NCBI GenBank assembly: GCA_038230735.1
Contig: JBBRMR010000020.1
Coordinates: forward strand, 1 to 64,000
Reading direction: 5' to 3'
DNA length: 64,000 nucleotides
Source: Arcicella sp038230735
Lineage (GTDB): Bacteria; Bacteroidota; Bacteroidia; Cytophagales; Spirosomataceae
Shown: piece after piece, positions 34,532 through 43,215 of the stretch
Numbering within the stretch: position 1 is the first letter of the stretch
How the letters are laid out: every line of letters starts with the position of its first letter
Notes under the pieces: generated by a model
Told to the model about the DNA's origin: nothing
Database searches by the model: none
What the model saw: only the letters and a program-made list of their open reading frames with translations
Translations under genes and position numbers: made by a program

Positions 34532-35725
34532 ATGCTTATAAATAAAAAAATATTAATCGGAGTATCAGGCAGTATCGCTGCTTATAAGATTGCTTCATTA
34601 GTTCGTCTTTTAGTGAAAGAAGGAGCTGAAGTTCAGGTGATTATGACCCAAGCCGCCAAGGATTTTATTACGCCTTTGACTTTGGCAACGCTTTCCAAAA
34701 AACCTGTATTTTCTGAATTTGTCAAAGACCAAACGGGAACTTGGAACAACCACGTGGAATTAGGACTTTGGGCGGATGTCATTTTAATTGCCCCCGCCAC
34801 GGCTCATACTTTGGCAAAATGTGCCAACGGTATTTGTGATGATTTACTGACTGCCGTCTATCTTTCAGCAAAATGTTCCGTGATATTTGCCCCTGCGATG
34901 GACTTGGATATGTACCAACACCCCAGTACGATTGAGAATCTTAGAAAACTGCAATCTTATGGAAATCAGGTCATTAAGTCTAATTTTGGCGAATTGGCAA
35001 GTGGTCTCGTGGGGGAAGGACGGATGGCTGAACCCGAGGAAATGGTGGAGATATTGAAAAAATATTTTTCAAAAAATCCGATGCTGAAAGGCAAAAAAGT
35101 CCTCATCACGGCTGGACCAACCCAAGAACCCATTGACCCCGTGAGGTTTATCAGTAATCATTCTACGGGAAAAATGGGTTACGCCATTGCCGATAAATTA
35201 GCAAAAGCGGGGGCGGATGTTACGCTCGTGAGTGGGCAAGTGGCTCTAAAATCGCCCGATATGAGCATTAATTTAGTAAAAGTTCGCTCGGCACAAGAGA
35301 TGTTTGAGGCTTCGCAAAAGTATTTTGCCAAAGCCGATATTATCATTTTAGCCGCTGCCGTGGCGGACTATACGCCCGCTGTGGTGGCTGATAAGAAAAT
35401 AAAAAAGAAAGAAGATACGTTTACCATAGAACTGATTAAAACTACTGATATTGCCAAAACTTTGGGACAGCAAAAACGCCCCGACCAATTAATGATAGGT
35501 TTTGCCTTGGAAACGGACAATGAAATAGCCAACGCCATCGGTAAAATTCAATCCAAAAATTTGGATATGATTGTGCTAAATTCCCTTCAAAATGCGGGGG
35601 CAGGTTTTGGACATGATACCAACAAAATCAGTATCATCAAAAGAGATGGCACAACCATTGATTTTGACTTAAAATCTAAGCAAGATGTCGCACAGGATAT
35701 TGTGGATGAAATCAGTAAACAGTGA
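34532..35725 (+). CDS. coaBC: Phosphopantothenoylcysteine decarboxylase / phosphopantothenate-cysteine ligase
   Basis: Bifunctional coenzyme A biosynthesis enzyme, 397 residues, cytosolic. The N-terminal FMN-dependent CoaC domain has GVSGSIAAYK, the active-site His in NNHVELGLWAD, PATAHTLAKCANGICDDL and APAMDLDMY. The C-terminal CoaB domain has ITAGPTQEPIDPVRFISNHS and the KIKK loop. The last codons and the stop lie in a 7-bp repeat (CAGTAAA type). The gene is followed by porD, an adjacency seen in many Bacteroidota. Confidence 0.96.
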   Translation: MLINKKILIGVSGSIAAYKIASLVRLLVKEGAEVQVIMTQAAKDFITPLTLATLSKKPVFSEFVKDQTGTWNNHVELGLWADVILIAPATAHTLAKCANGICDDLLTAVYLSAKCSVIFAPAMDLDMYQHPSTIENLRKLQSYGNQVIKSNFGELASGLVGEGRMAEPEEMVEILKKYFSKNPMLKGKKVLITAGPTQEPIDPVRFISNHSTGKMGYAIADKLAKAGADVTLVSGQVALKSPDMSINLVKVRSAQEMFEASQKYFAKADIIILAAAVADYTPAVVADKKIKKKEDTFTIELIKTTDIAKTLGQQKRPDQLMIGFALETDNEIANAIGKIQSKNLDMIVLNSLQNAGAGFGHDTNKISIIKRDGTTIDFDLKSKQDVAQDIVDEISKQ

Positions 35726-35760
35726 GCAGTAAACTGTTATCAATTATTAGTAAACAGTCG
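35712..35760 (+). repeat. 7-bp repeat (CAGTAAA type) at the coaBC 3' end
   Basis: Units near CAGTAAA, CAGTGAG and CAGTAAA span the coaBC stop codon. Complementary units occur at 35832-35869 inside porD, so the two can pair across the gene junction. Confidence 0.75.
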
Positions 35761-35791
35761 ATAAAATCTTACAAAAGCATTCGTTTAAATC

Positions 35792-36721
35792 ATGAAAATA
35801 TATCAAATTTTTAAACATAAAACATTCATCTTGTTTACTGTTTACTGTTTACTGATAACTGGTAACTGGACACACGCCCAAGAACTTAACTGCAAAGTGA
35901 GTATCTCAACTGACCAATTGACGGTAAATGAGCAACGTGGTTCAACCATTTATGCCCAAATCCAGAACGTAATGCAGGAGTTTTTGAATAACCGCCGTTG
36001 GACAAATGATAATTTTTCAACGGATGAAAAAATCAATTGTTCGCTCTCGGTTATTCTCACAAAAGCCTCTGCATCGGGCGATTATGAAGCCACCGCCAAC
36101 TTCCAAGTAAGACGACCCGTTTATGGCACGGGTTACGAAACGGTACTTTTAAATTACGTAGATAAGAGTTTCAATTTCAGCTACGTTGCCAATTCTCCGC
36201 TGACCTATAATGACAACAATTTCAATGATAATCTTACCCAAATATTAGCTTTTTATGCCTACATAGCCTTGGCGTATGACTATGATTCTTTCGGGAAATT
36301 TGGCGGGACAAATTTCGCTCAGAAAGCTCAAAACGTTGTGAACATTGCCCAAAATGCGGGGGGAGGATGGCTTGGCAATAATGATATTCGTAATCGTTAC
36401 TGGATTTCAGAAAATCTGCTCAATCAACAAATGCAACCGCTTCGAGAAGGTTTTTATAATTATCATCGTTTGGGAATGGATAGTTATGCCACTAATTCAG
36501 CCACAAGTCGCAAGCAAATTGTGGAGTATTTGAATACTATCAAACAAGTGAATCAGACTCGCCCTGGGCAGGTTTGGTTACGTTTGTTTTTTGAATCAAA
36601 ATCAGTAGAATTAATTAATATTTTTAGTGATGCTCCCGTGGACGAACGCAAGAAAGTCGCTCCACTGCTCACCTCACTCGACCCCACTAATTCGGAAGCA
36701 TATCGCAAGTTGGGGAAGTAA
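35792..36721 (+). CDS. porD: Type IX secretion system protein PorD (DUF4835)
   Basis: 309 residues, exported (signal peptide to about residue 30, cleavage near THAQ). The mature sequence begins LNCKVSISTDQL and contains FLNNRRWTNDNFSTDEKINC, NFQVRRPVYGTGYETVLLNY, FAYIALAYDYDSF-like and RPGQVWLRLFFESKS segments typical of DUF4835/PorD. PorD is required for type IX secretion and gliding in Bacteroidota, but its exact role is unclear. Position after coaBC supports the call. Unusually, the hydrophobic core of its signal peptide is encoded by a 7-bp DNA repeat (35832-35869). Confidence 0.92.
   Translation: MKIYQIFKHKTFILFTVYCLLITGNWTHAQELNCKVSISTDQLTVNEQRGSTIYAQIQNVMQEFLNNRRWTNDNFSTDEKINCSLSVILTKASASGDYEATANFQVRRPVYGTGYETVLLNYVDKSFNFSYVANSPLTYNDNNFNDNLTQILAFYAYIALAYDYDSFGKFGGTNFAQKAQNVVNIAQNAGGGWLGNNDIRNRYWISENLLNQQMQPLREGFYNYHRLGMDSYATNSATSRKQIVEYLNTIKQVNQTRPGQVWLRLFFESKSVELINIFSDAPVDERKKVAPLLTSLDPTNSEAYRKLGK
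35832..35869 (+). repeat. 7-bp repeat (GTTTACT type) within the porD signal peptide
   Basis: GTTTACT, GTTTACT, GATAACT and GGTAACT read in frame as the signal peptide core (FTVYCLLITGNW). It is the complement of the repeat at 35712-35760. Confidence 0.8.
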
Positions 36722-36734
36722 CGTAAAACTGCTT

Positions 36735-36767
36735 AAACCTATAAGGATTCAAAATCCTTATAGGTTT
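36735..36767 (+). repeat. 33-bp palindrome, copy 1
   Basis: Perfect 15-bp arms (AAACCTATAAGGATT and complement) around CAA, just after porD. About 30 of 33 bases match 62388-62420. It may act as an additional terminator. Confidence 0.8.
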
Positions 36768-36772
36768 TACTC

Positions 36773-36809
36773 AAAAAAGCCTATCCAAATAATCTGGACA
36801 GGCTTTTTT
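36773..36809 (+). terminator. Terminator after porD
   Basis: The stem AAAAAAGCCTATCCA/TGGACAGGCTTTTTT with one mismatch ends in a T run. Confidence 0.85.
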
Positions 36810-36891
36810 GTGGTTTACATCAAAGCATTTTGTTAATGAAAAGTATTTTGAGTATTATTGTCTATAAAATTAAAACTATCAATGAGCAAAT

Positions 36892-37704
36892 ATGAAAATC
36901 ACTGATACCGACTATTTCTTGCCTATTATTGAAGCCGTAATTGCTTTTGAAGAATTTTCAACGGGTAGAAATAAGCCTTTACCCATTCGAGGTTTTTGTC
37001 ATAAAACATTTAAGAAGGATGATTATGTAGTAAAGTTTAAGAGCAGCCCTGAAATGACCGTTGAGGCTTCTTGCAGAGAATTGTTAGGTTCATTCATCGC
37101 CATGGAGTTGGGCTTATCTGTCCCAAAACCTGTATTAATAAATATCAGTCATGATTTTATACAGCTGCTCAAAGAAAAACCTAATTTCGATGTTGCTAAT
37201 AATAGCATCGGTTTGAATTTTGGATGCGTGTTTGAACGTGGATATTATGAGATTTTAAGGAATCAACATTTATCCGACACTCAAAAAAATCAAGTAAGTC
37301 ATATTTTTGCTTTCGACGTTTTTATCAGTAATGCTGACCGCCGAATGGATAAACCTAATTTACTGACCAATGGCAATAATGTTATGATTTTCGACCATGA
37401 GTTAGCCTTTGGATTTGTGTTTGATATTTTTAAAAATACTAATCCTTGGATAATTCGCCCACAAGATAAAGACTGGATTCAGAATCATTTTTTCTTTCCT
37501 TATTTGAAAAATAAATTCCCTAATTTTACGGTTTTTGTAGGTCAATTAACTTTATTAGACGATTCCTTTTGGGAAAGAGCCTTCTTACTAATTCCTGATG
37601 AATGGAAAACCGAACAATTAAATGAAATTAAAAGTTATCTTCAAGCATTAATAACTCGCAAAGACGTATTTTTGCAAGCATTACAAAATGTTTTATTCAG
37701 ATGA
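36892..37704 (+). CDS. HipA-like kinase (HipA_2 type)
   Basis: 270 residues with the compact HipA/PI4K-like kinase core and no N-terminal HipA extension. Visible elements are an ATP-binding Lys in YVVKFK (Lys48), a conserved Glu in EASCREL (about 58), the catalytic loop SNADRRMDKPN (Asp149, Asn156) and the metal-binding FDHE (Asp168). Unlike classical HipBA there is no upstream HipB-type DNA-binding antitoxin. The stop overlaps the start of the DUF3037 gene (ATGA), so the two proteins are almost certainly made together. Substrate unknown; kinase activity is inferred from the motifs. Confidence 0.85.
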   Translation: MKITDTDYFLPIIEAVIAFEEFSTGRNKPLPIRGFCHKTFKKDDYVVKFKSSPEMTVEASCRELLGSFIAMELGLSVPKPVLINISHDFIQLLKEKPNFDVANNSIGLNFGCVFERGYYEILRNQHLSDTQKNQVSHIFAFDVFISNADRRMDKPNLLTNGNNVMIFDHELAFGFVFDIFKNTNPWIIRPQDKDWIQNHFFFPYLKNKFPNFTVFVGQLTLLDDSFWERAFLLIPDEWKTEQLNEIKSYLQALITRKDVFLQALQNVLFR

Positions 37705-38540
37705 AAACTTACCAATATCAAATAGTTCAATATACGCATGACGTACTCACGGGGGAGTTCGTTAATGTGGGCGTGGTAGTTTTTGAACCTAAAAAGGGCT
37801 ATCTGAAATCTAAGTTTATCAATAAATTTGGGCGAATTACTCAATTTTATGCGGAGGTGAATGGACACGAAATTTTATCCGCCTTGAAAGCCTTTGAAAG
37901 TGAAATAAAGCGAATTGCTAATCAATTACACGAATTATTCCGTAATGATTTTGAGCATATTCATCAAATCACGAATGAAATCCTGCCCAAAGATGATAGT
38001 GCTTTGCAATGCACTGAAATGGCTTACGGACTTGATGTAAATTTAGAAAATGCCTTAGAGGATTTATTTGAGCGTTTTGTGGATAGATATAATCAAGAAA
38101 ATTTATCAGATACCTTAGATGACAAGGCGGTTTGGAAGGAAGTCTATAAACAATATTTTGATAAACATGGCGTAACTGCTCATTTGAAACATCATACTAT
38201 TCAAACCCAAAATGATATTTTTGAATTTGACAAAGCCTGGAAAAATGGCGTTTGGAATTGCTATCAATCATTATCATTGGATTTGAAAAATAATAGTTCC
38301 ATCAAAGATAAAGTATATAAATGGGTAGGGAAATTGAATGAACTGGAAACTGCCAAAGAACAAATGAATATCTATTTCTTGACGGTTTCGCCCGCTAAAA
38401 ATGACTTGCAAAGATTTATCAAAGACACGCTGAGTAAACGAGATTTTCACGATTACCTAAACGTCTCCGTAGTTGATGAAAGCGAAGCCAATGCTTTTGT
38501 CGATGGTGTCAGGAAAGAGATTATTAACCATTTATCATAG
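37701..38540 (+). CDS. DUF3037 protein, partner of the HipA-like kinase
   Basis: 279 residues beginning YQYQIVQYTHDVLTGEFVNVGVVVFEP, the DUF3037 signature. A helical middle follows (about 60-150), then a C-terminal domain rich in charged helices. It has no signal peptide or membrane helix. DUF3037 genes commonly travel with HipA-like kinase genes, and here the ATG overlaps the kinase stop codon. Possible roles are antitoxin, kinase regulator or substrate; the sequence does not decide. A hairpin at 38541-38570 ends the two-gene unit. Confidence 0.85.
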   Translation: MKTYQYQIVQYTHDVLTGEFVNVGVVVFEPKKGYLKSKFINKFGRITQFYAEVNGHEILSALKAFESEIKRIANQLHELFRNDFEHIHQITNEILPKDDSALQCTEMAYGLDVNLENALEDLFERFVDRYNQENLSDTLDDKAVWKEVYKQYFDKHGVTAHLKHHTIQTQNDIFEFDKAWKNGVWNCYQSLSLDLKNNSSIKDKVYKWVGKLNELETAKEQMNIYFLTVSPAKNDLQRFIKDTLSKRDFHDYLNVSVVDESEANAFVDGVRKEIINHLS

Positions 38541-38570
38541 AAAAATCCTCGTAATGATACGGGGATTTTT
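38541..38570 (+). terminator. Terminator after the HipA-like/DUF3037 pair
   Basis: The stem AAAAATCCTCGTA/TACGGGGATTTTT with one mismatch and an ATGA loop starts right after the DUF3037 stop. Confidence 0.8.
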
Positions 38571-38658
38571 GTTATCCCAAATCAATTTTCTATCTTGTAA
38601 ATATACAAATGCCAATTTCCAAAATACATCAACTTAAAATAATCACTATCAAATCATT

Positions 38659-39756
38659 ATGTTTCTAACGACTTTGCTTTTGAGACATTTTTTCAAACTA
38701 ACCCTCGCCTGTATTTCTCTTTGGGCTTGCAATTTTATTGATAAGACCAACAAATTGTTTCATAAAGATGAAATGAAATGGCAAAACCTGTCCTGCGATA
38801 CCACTCAGACGGTCAATAATTTATCGGTTTACGATATTGCTCAAACTTTTTATTATTCAGATACTTTACTTCATCAAAAACTGACGGTTCAGAGGGTGTT
38901 TATAGCAATCATAGATTCGGAAGATAGTATAAAAACAGGCGGGGTGATGGCTCAAAATGACGAACGACCACAAATTATTGGCGGTTCTTCAATTCAATTT
39001 ACTTGGCAGGAACAAGAATATTTGTGGGCTTTGGCAAAACAGCCTCACTATCTTTATCATCGCTGGGAGAAATTATTGATGGATGAACGGATTAATTTTT
39101 TATCAAAAAGAGATTCTATTCATGCCGTGATGAAGAGTATGAGTGGTTCAGTCAAAATTATCTCTGATTTACGGTCGATGGCAAATCAGCAACGGTATTT
39201 GGAAAAAAATAAAACTGCATCACCCATTTCAATGCACAATTTTGGCTTTGCGGCTGATTTTGCCATTATTCGGAACAGTAAAATTTCTAATAATTTATCA
39301 CTTTATAATCCATTAAATAACCTCACGGCACAGCAAGGCATGACTTGGGGCGGAAATTTTGTAGGGTTTTTAGACCCTGGGCATATTCAACTATTTAAAA
39401 ATGGGGCTGCGATGCTTAGAAAATACCCTGATTTGATTTTTGAATTTGAACCTTATCGCCCACAGTATAATAATTGGATGAATAAAATGATTAGTTGGGG
39501 CAAAGAAGACAAAGCGGGAGACACTAAGGAGTTATTAGTTGAATTGAATAAGTTTAAAAAAGATAAGCCTTGTCCTTGTTTAGAAGGGAAAATCAATAAT
39601 CCAGATTCAAAATTGAAGGAAGTTCAACAGCAAATTCAAAGTTTGGGTTATCAACAAAATACTGATTTATTGTTAATTGGGAATGTAAAGAATCAAACCT
39701 TTTCGCTCACTACGCTGAATGGTACAATTATTTATGAAATAGGAAAATGGCAATAA
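38659..39756 (+). CDS. M15-family (VanY/CwlK-like) zinc peptidase lipoprotein
   Basis: 365 residues. The hydrophobic N-terminus has a possible lipobox (LWAC). The catalytic motifs of peptidase M15 are intact: SMHNFGFAADF (SxHxxGxAxD; His and Asp zinc ligands, about 191-201) and WGGNFVGFLDPGHIQ (about 229-242, catalytic Asp and third ligand His). They predict a cell-wall L,D- or D,D-peptidase acting on peptide stems. About 100 further residues after the peptidase core, with a CPCLEG motif, form an extra C-terminal region of unknown role. The 150-residue N-terminal region is also unassigned. Confidence 0.8.
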   Translation: MFLTTLLLRHFFKLTLACISLWACNFIDKTNKLFHKDEMKWQNLSCDTTQTVNNLSVYDIAQTFYYSDTLLHQKLTVQRVFIAIIDSEDSIKTGGVMAQNDERPQIIGGSSIQFTWQEQEYLWALAKQPHYLYHRWEKLLMDERINFLSKRDSIHAVMKSMSGSVKIISDLRSMANQQRYLEKNKTASPISMHNFGFAADFAIIRNSKISNNLSLYNPLNNLTAQQGMTWGGNFVGFLDPGHIQLFKNGAAMLRKYPDLIFEFEPYRPQYNNWMNKMISWGKEDKAGDTKELLVELNKFKKDKPCPCLEGKINNPDSKLKEVQQQIQSLGYQQNTDLLLIGNVKNQTFSLTTLNGTIIYEIGKWQ

Positions 39757-39779
39757 AACCCTTTAAATAACATACCTCA

Positions 39780-40973
39780 ATGAAATTAATGAATCAACCC
39801 TTACCCTTCATCGCAAGATTTGCTTTTGCCCTCATGGCGGTTACTATTTTGGTGTATTGGTTATTGGTTTTGCAAGATATTTTAGTCCCTTTTTTCATTT
39901 CCATTATTCTTTCGATGTCCATTTTTCCGATAGCTAACTGGTTGGAAAACAAAGGATTAGGCAGAGTTTGGGCGGTTACTTTAACCTTAATTCTATTTTC
40001 CGTAATGGCAGGGGTAATCGTGTGGTTAGCATCCACTCAGATTGCCAATTTTGGTGAAATGTTGCCGCAATTACAAGCCAAATTTTCGGTTTGGGGTAAC
40101 AAGATTCAATCATGGGCAGAAAATATTTTCCATGTTGGCAAAAAAGCACAAATAGCCAAATTACGCCAATACGGAACGGGAATGTTAAGTTCAGGAGGAA
40201 GTATATTCTCAACCGCCTTAGCCACTACGGGTAATGTTCTGGGTAATATGTTGTTGATTCCGATTTATATGTTCTTCCTTTTATACTATCGAGACTTCTT
40301 TAAAATGTTTTTTTATAAAGTATTTCAAAGTACAAATCGCTCAAAAATAGACATTGTGTTATCCAAAATTTACGTTGCCGTACATGGCTATCTCACGGGT
40401 TTAGTTACGGTAACGTTGATTGTTGGAACGCTCAATACCATCGGATTATTAATTTTGGGGATTGATTATGCTGTTTTCTTTGGGTTTTTAGCAGCGGCTT
40501 TGTTGGTAATTCCTTTCATCGGAATCTTGATTGGCTCAATTTTACCCATCATTATTGCCCTAATTACCAAAGATTCGCCCATGTATGCAGTAGGGGTGGC
40601 GGGAGTTTTTGTGTTCGTGCAGTTTTTGGAAGGCAATTTTATTACGCCTCAAATTGTGGGGTCTAAAATCAGTATCAATGGAATGGTGGCAATTATTGCC
40701 CTGTTGTTAGGGTCAGCTTTGTGGGGAATTTCAGGCATGGCATTATCATTGCCCACCATTGCAATCTTAAAAGTAATTTTTGATAATGTTGATGAATTGA
40801 AGCCTTACGGCTATTTGATGGGCGAACCCGACCATGACCGATTATTGGAACTAAAAAGACGAAAAATGAAAGATTTTGTACCTGATTTAGTAGGTTCGAT
40901 TGTTGAAACCACCGAAGATATGAGGGCAATTGTAAATGGTAAGAGACGTAAGAAACCAGAGAAGATTGATTGA
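39780..40973 (+). CDS. AI-2E family transporter
   Basis: 397 residues with eight predicted membrane helices. Pairs of helices occur at the N-terminus, followed by an amphipathic segment (about 75-125) and PIYMFFLLYYRDFFK. The family signature region is GLLILGIDYAVFFGFLAAALLVIPFIGILIG, then the FVQFLEGNFITPQIVGSKISING stretch. The family includes TqsA and Na+/H+ antiporter-like PerM proteins; autoinducer-2 transport is not proven for most members. It follows the M15 gene by 24 bp. Confidence 0.93.
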   Translation: MKLMNQPLPFIARFAFALMAVTILVYWLLVLQDILVPFFISIILSMSIFPIANWLENKGLGRVWAVTLTLILFSVMAGVIVWLASTQIANFGEMLPQLQAKFSVWGNKIQSWAENIFHVGKKAQIAKLRQYGTGMLSSGGSIFSTALATTGNVLGNMLLIPIYMFFLLYYRDFFKMFFYKVFQSTNRSKIDIVLSKIYVAVHGYLTGLVTVTLIVGTLNTIGLLILGIDYAVFFGFLAAALLVIPFIGILIGSILPIIIALITKDSPMYAVGVAGVFVFVQFLEGNFITPQIVGSKISINGMVAIIALLLGSALWGISGMALSLPTIAILKVIFDNVDELKPYGYLMGEPDHDRLLELKRRKMKDFVPDLVGSIVETTEDMRAIVNGKRRKKPEKID

Positions 40974-41038
40974 AAGAATTTGCGATTTTTGATTAAGTAA
41001 TTGATTATCAGTTATTTATTGATATTTTGCATTGTTTA

Positions 41039-41098
41039 CGGAAGTCTTCGGATTGGGCATCCCCGACTGGGCATCCCCTTCAAAACGAAAGGCTTCCG
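41039..41098 (+). repeat. Stem-loop element, copy 3, with duplicated loop
   Basis: The stem CGGAAGTCTTCG pairs with CGAAAGGCTTCCG. The loop word GGGCATCCCC occurs twice, separated by GACT, lengthening this copy to 60 bp. It lies between convergent genes, so it may also terminate transcription. Confidence 0.8.
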
Positions 41099-41109
41099 TT
41101 TTTATTTTA

Positions 41110-41973
41110 CTATTTCTTAATTCCAAATGAAATCGGTAATATATGATAAGCACTTACGGCATCTCCTTTGTCGGAAGCTGGAATCCATGCAGGCATCATT
41201 TTGATTACTCTGATTGCCTCAGCATTACAATCGTCATGTGGACCTTTTACCAAATGGACTTTATCTAATTTTCCATCTTTTCTCACCACAAATCTCACAA
41301 AAACTCTTCCTTTTATATCTTCTGGTTTCACGGTTGCGGGAAATTTAAGATTCTGAGCAAAAAATGCTTTCATCGCTTCAACGCCTCCCGTAAAACTTGG
41401 TGCAACGGTTGGGCTGACATAGATGGAATCATTTTCGATGTCGTCCAAATTATTTACTTGAATACCACCAATATTATACATTTTCTTTTCTTCATCAGAA
41501 AGAACGGTTTGCTTAAAATCTGTTCTTGCTTTACCAGTTGCTCGTCCGCCAATCGTCAAGGAAGGGGCTTCATAGTTGGTTGTTGGGGCAACGGCTCTGG
41601 ATTCTCCTGCTTTTATGGCGATTTCTTTTTCTTTATTGCTAACTTCTTTACTTCTTGAAGATACACTTTTAGAAGAAGTTGTGGTTGAAACACTTCTCAA
41701 ACCCAAAGCCGCTTTTGCTTTGGCAATACTGGCTTCGAGTTCGTCTAATTCTTTTTCATCAAAATCTTCATCTTCTTGCGTAGTAGATTTTTCTGGAACG
41801 GATTTAGTCGCTCCCGTCATCGGAAGGGTTTGATTTTCGGAAGGTTTTTTGGAAGTAACAACGGCAGAACTATCAGATTTGCTACTTGACGCAATGGATT
41901 TTTGGGCAGGTTGGGCAAAAGATAATACGCCGAAGACGAATAGTAAAATGCTAAAAATTAATAACTTTTTCAT
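41110..41973 (-). CDS. Exported TonB C-terminal domain protein
   Basis: 287 residues. A cleavable signal peptide (to FAQ, about 21) precedes a long low-complexity linker rich in Ser, Thr, Lys and Glu (about 22-140). A TonB C-terminal domain follows (about 200-287), with TVKPEDIKGRVFVRFVVRKDGKLDKVHLVKGP and MPAWIPASDKGDAV. TonB normally keeps an uncleaved membrane anchor. Here the cleavage site suggests a periplasmic or secreted protein, as in many Bacteroidota energy-transducer-like paralogues. No ExbB/ExbD genes are nearby. Confidence 0.82.
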   Translation of the reverse strand: MKKLLIFSILLFVFGVLSFAQPAQKSIASSSKSDSSAVVTSKKPSENQTLPMTGATKSVPEKSTTQEDEDFDEKELDELEASIAKAKAALGLRSVSTTTSSKSVSSRSKEVSNKEKEIAIKAGESRAVAPTTNYEAPSLTIGGRATGKARTDFKQTVLSDEEKKMYNIGGIQVNNLDDIENDSIYVSPTVAPSFTGGVEAMKAFFAQNLKFPATVKPEDIKGRVFVRFVVRKDGKLDKVHLVKGPHDDCNAEAIRVIKMMPAWIPASDKGDAVSAYHILPISFGIKK

Positions 41974-42310
41974 GGGTTGTAAGGATATTTTTTAAAAATA
42001 GCCAATTAAACAAACACAAATCTTATGCCAAGACAAGCTAAGTATTGATGAATATTATAATTTAAACTAATGGATTATGCCACCGCCAAATGATAAGAAA
42101 GGACAGCAAAGGTAACACGCTCAGTATGAGTCAGAAGCGAATGGCGGTAAGCTTTTGATATGTAAATCAAATTTATTAAAAAATTGCAAAAAATAACACA
42201 CTTTTGTAGATTTTGTTTGGAATAGTTTATGGATAAAAACATCAAAGAAATTTTTTTTTACGTTTACGTTATTTTCGTCATTTACTCGCTCTTTCACCCT
42301 TTCCTTTCAA
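41974..42310. other. Intergenic stretch without a recognised gene
   Basis: 337 bases, AT-rich. Only a 12-codon reading frame from the ATG near 42077 is seen (MPPPNDKKGQQR), which I do not consider a gene. It holds the promoter region of the TonB-like gene on one side and the 3' flank of the next minus-strand gene on the other. Confidence 0.5.
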
Positions 42311-42826
42311 TCAATATTTTAAGGTTACAAGGGTGTCTTTTAGAGTTACAAGGGTGTCCTTTCTGATGTAACGTTTTACTGTTACATTAAGGCTACCTTC
42401 TTTTTTCACGATAAAATTATAAGGAAGCACGAAATCACCAAAATTAGTTTTTTCATCCTTGAAACTAATGACCCTTTTTTCGCCTTTCTTGTTCATGATT
42501 TGAACTACGTATTCCACTTCGTTTTTGGCGGGAAGAACGTTATACCATTTTTTTACAATTTGTCCATCCAAAGCCATTGATTTTACATCGTCTGCTCCCG
42601 TGAAAGTTCTTTTAGTATCATTTTTACTATTGAAAAAATCAATACCAATAACAATTAAAGCAACGGCAACTATGATGGGCGTAAGTTTGCCTGTCCATTT
42701 ACTTTCTTCACGATTAGAAGGTCTTGATCCGCCACCACTACTGCCAAGCATATTGCCAAAAAGTGGCATTTTCAATTTCGGGCGTGGTCTATGTACGGGT
42801 CTGTATGATGATGGTTGTTGTTCCAT
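42311..42826 (-). CDS. Single-pass membrane protein of unknown function
   Basis: 171 residues. A basic, proline- and glycine-rich N-terminus (1-45) is followed by one membrane helix (LTPIIVAVALIVIGIDFF, about 47-65) and a small beta-rich extracytoplasmic domain. The C-terminus repeats KDTLVTL twice, encoded by a 21-bp tandem duplication at 42315-42358. I do not recognise a family. The upstream 70-residue gene ends 8 bases before its start, so the two are probably co-transcribed. Confidence 0.7.
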   Translation of the reverse strand: MEQQPSSYRPVHRPRPKLKMPLFGNMLGSSGGGSRPSNREESKWTGKLTPIIVAVALIVIGIDFFNSKNDTKRTFTGADDVKSMALDGQIVKKWYNVLPAKNEVEYVVQIMNKKGEKRVISFKDEKTNFGDFVLPYNFIVKKEGSLNVTVKRYIRKDTLVTLKDTLVTLKY

Positions 42827-42833
42827 GATTTTT

Positions 42834-43046
42834 TTAATTAATTCCTCCTTTTATTGCCTCATAATCGGTTTTTAATCTTCCCATTTCACGAGCCAAAAAG
42901 GTTTGCAAGGCTTTGTTAAATCCCTCTTGTTCTTCAACGTTAAGAGAAGCATAAAAATTCTTTAATTCCTGATTAATTGTAGCCCTTTCTTCAGCAGAGG
43001 CTACATTGATAGAACGAATATGGTACTTTTTGAAATCGAAATCCAT
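42834..43046 (-). CDS. Small hypothetical protein
   Basis: 70 residues, largely helical and charged (FDFKKYHIRSINVASAEERA at the N-terminus, then ELKNFYASLNVEEQEGFNKALQ). There is no signal peptide or membrane helix, and no recognised family. Its stop lies 8 bases before the next minus-strand gene (42311-42826), which suggests a two-gene operon. Codon use is like its neighbours, which supports a real gene. Confidence 0.65.
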   Translation of the reverse strand: MDFDFKKYHIRSINVASAEERATINQELKNFYASLNVEEQEGFNKALQTFLAREMGRLKTDYEAIKGGIN

Positions 43047-43207
43047 TTTTTTAATTTGGTAATTTGAAAATGAGTTTTAGCTTGAAATTCATTTTCAAAT
43101 TACCCCATTTTCATATTAGGTCGCAATTTAAGAAATTCTTGCCTAAAATCATTCTTTAAAACTAAAACCTAATCTTAAAATTATCCAAAACGCTACGATT
43201 TTTGTTG

Positions 43208-43215
43208 TAAATTTG
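43208..43215 (+). promoter_or_regulatory. Candidate -7 box upstream of rimO
   Basis: TAAATTTG matches TAnnTTTG about 97 bases before the rimO ATG. No clear -33 box. Confidence 0.25.

Noticed and set aside
42077..42115. Short proline-led reading frame (12 codons) in the gap before the TonB-like gene
   Set aside because: Too short, with no initiation signal or homology that I can support.
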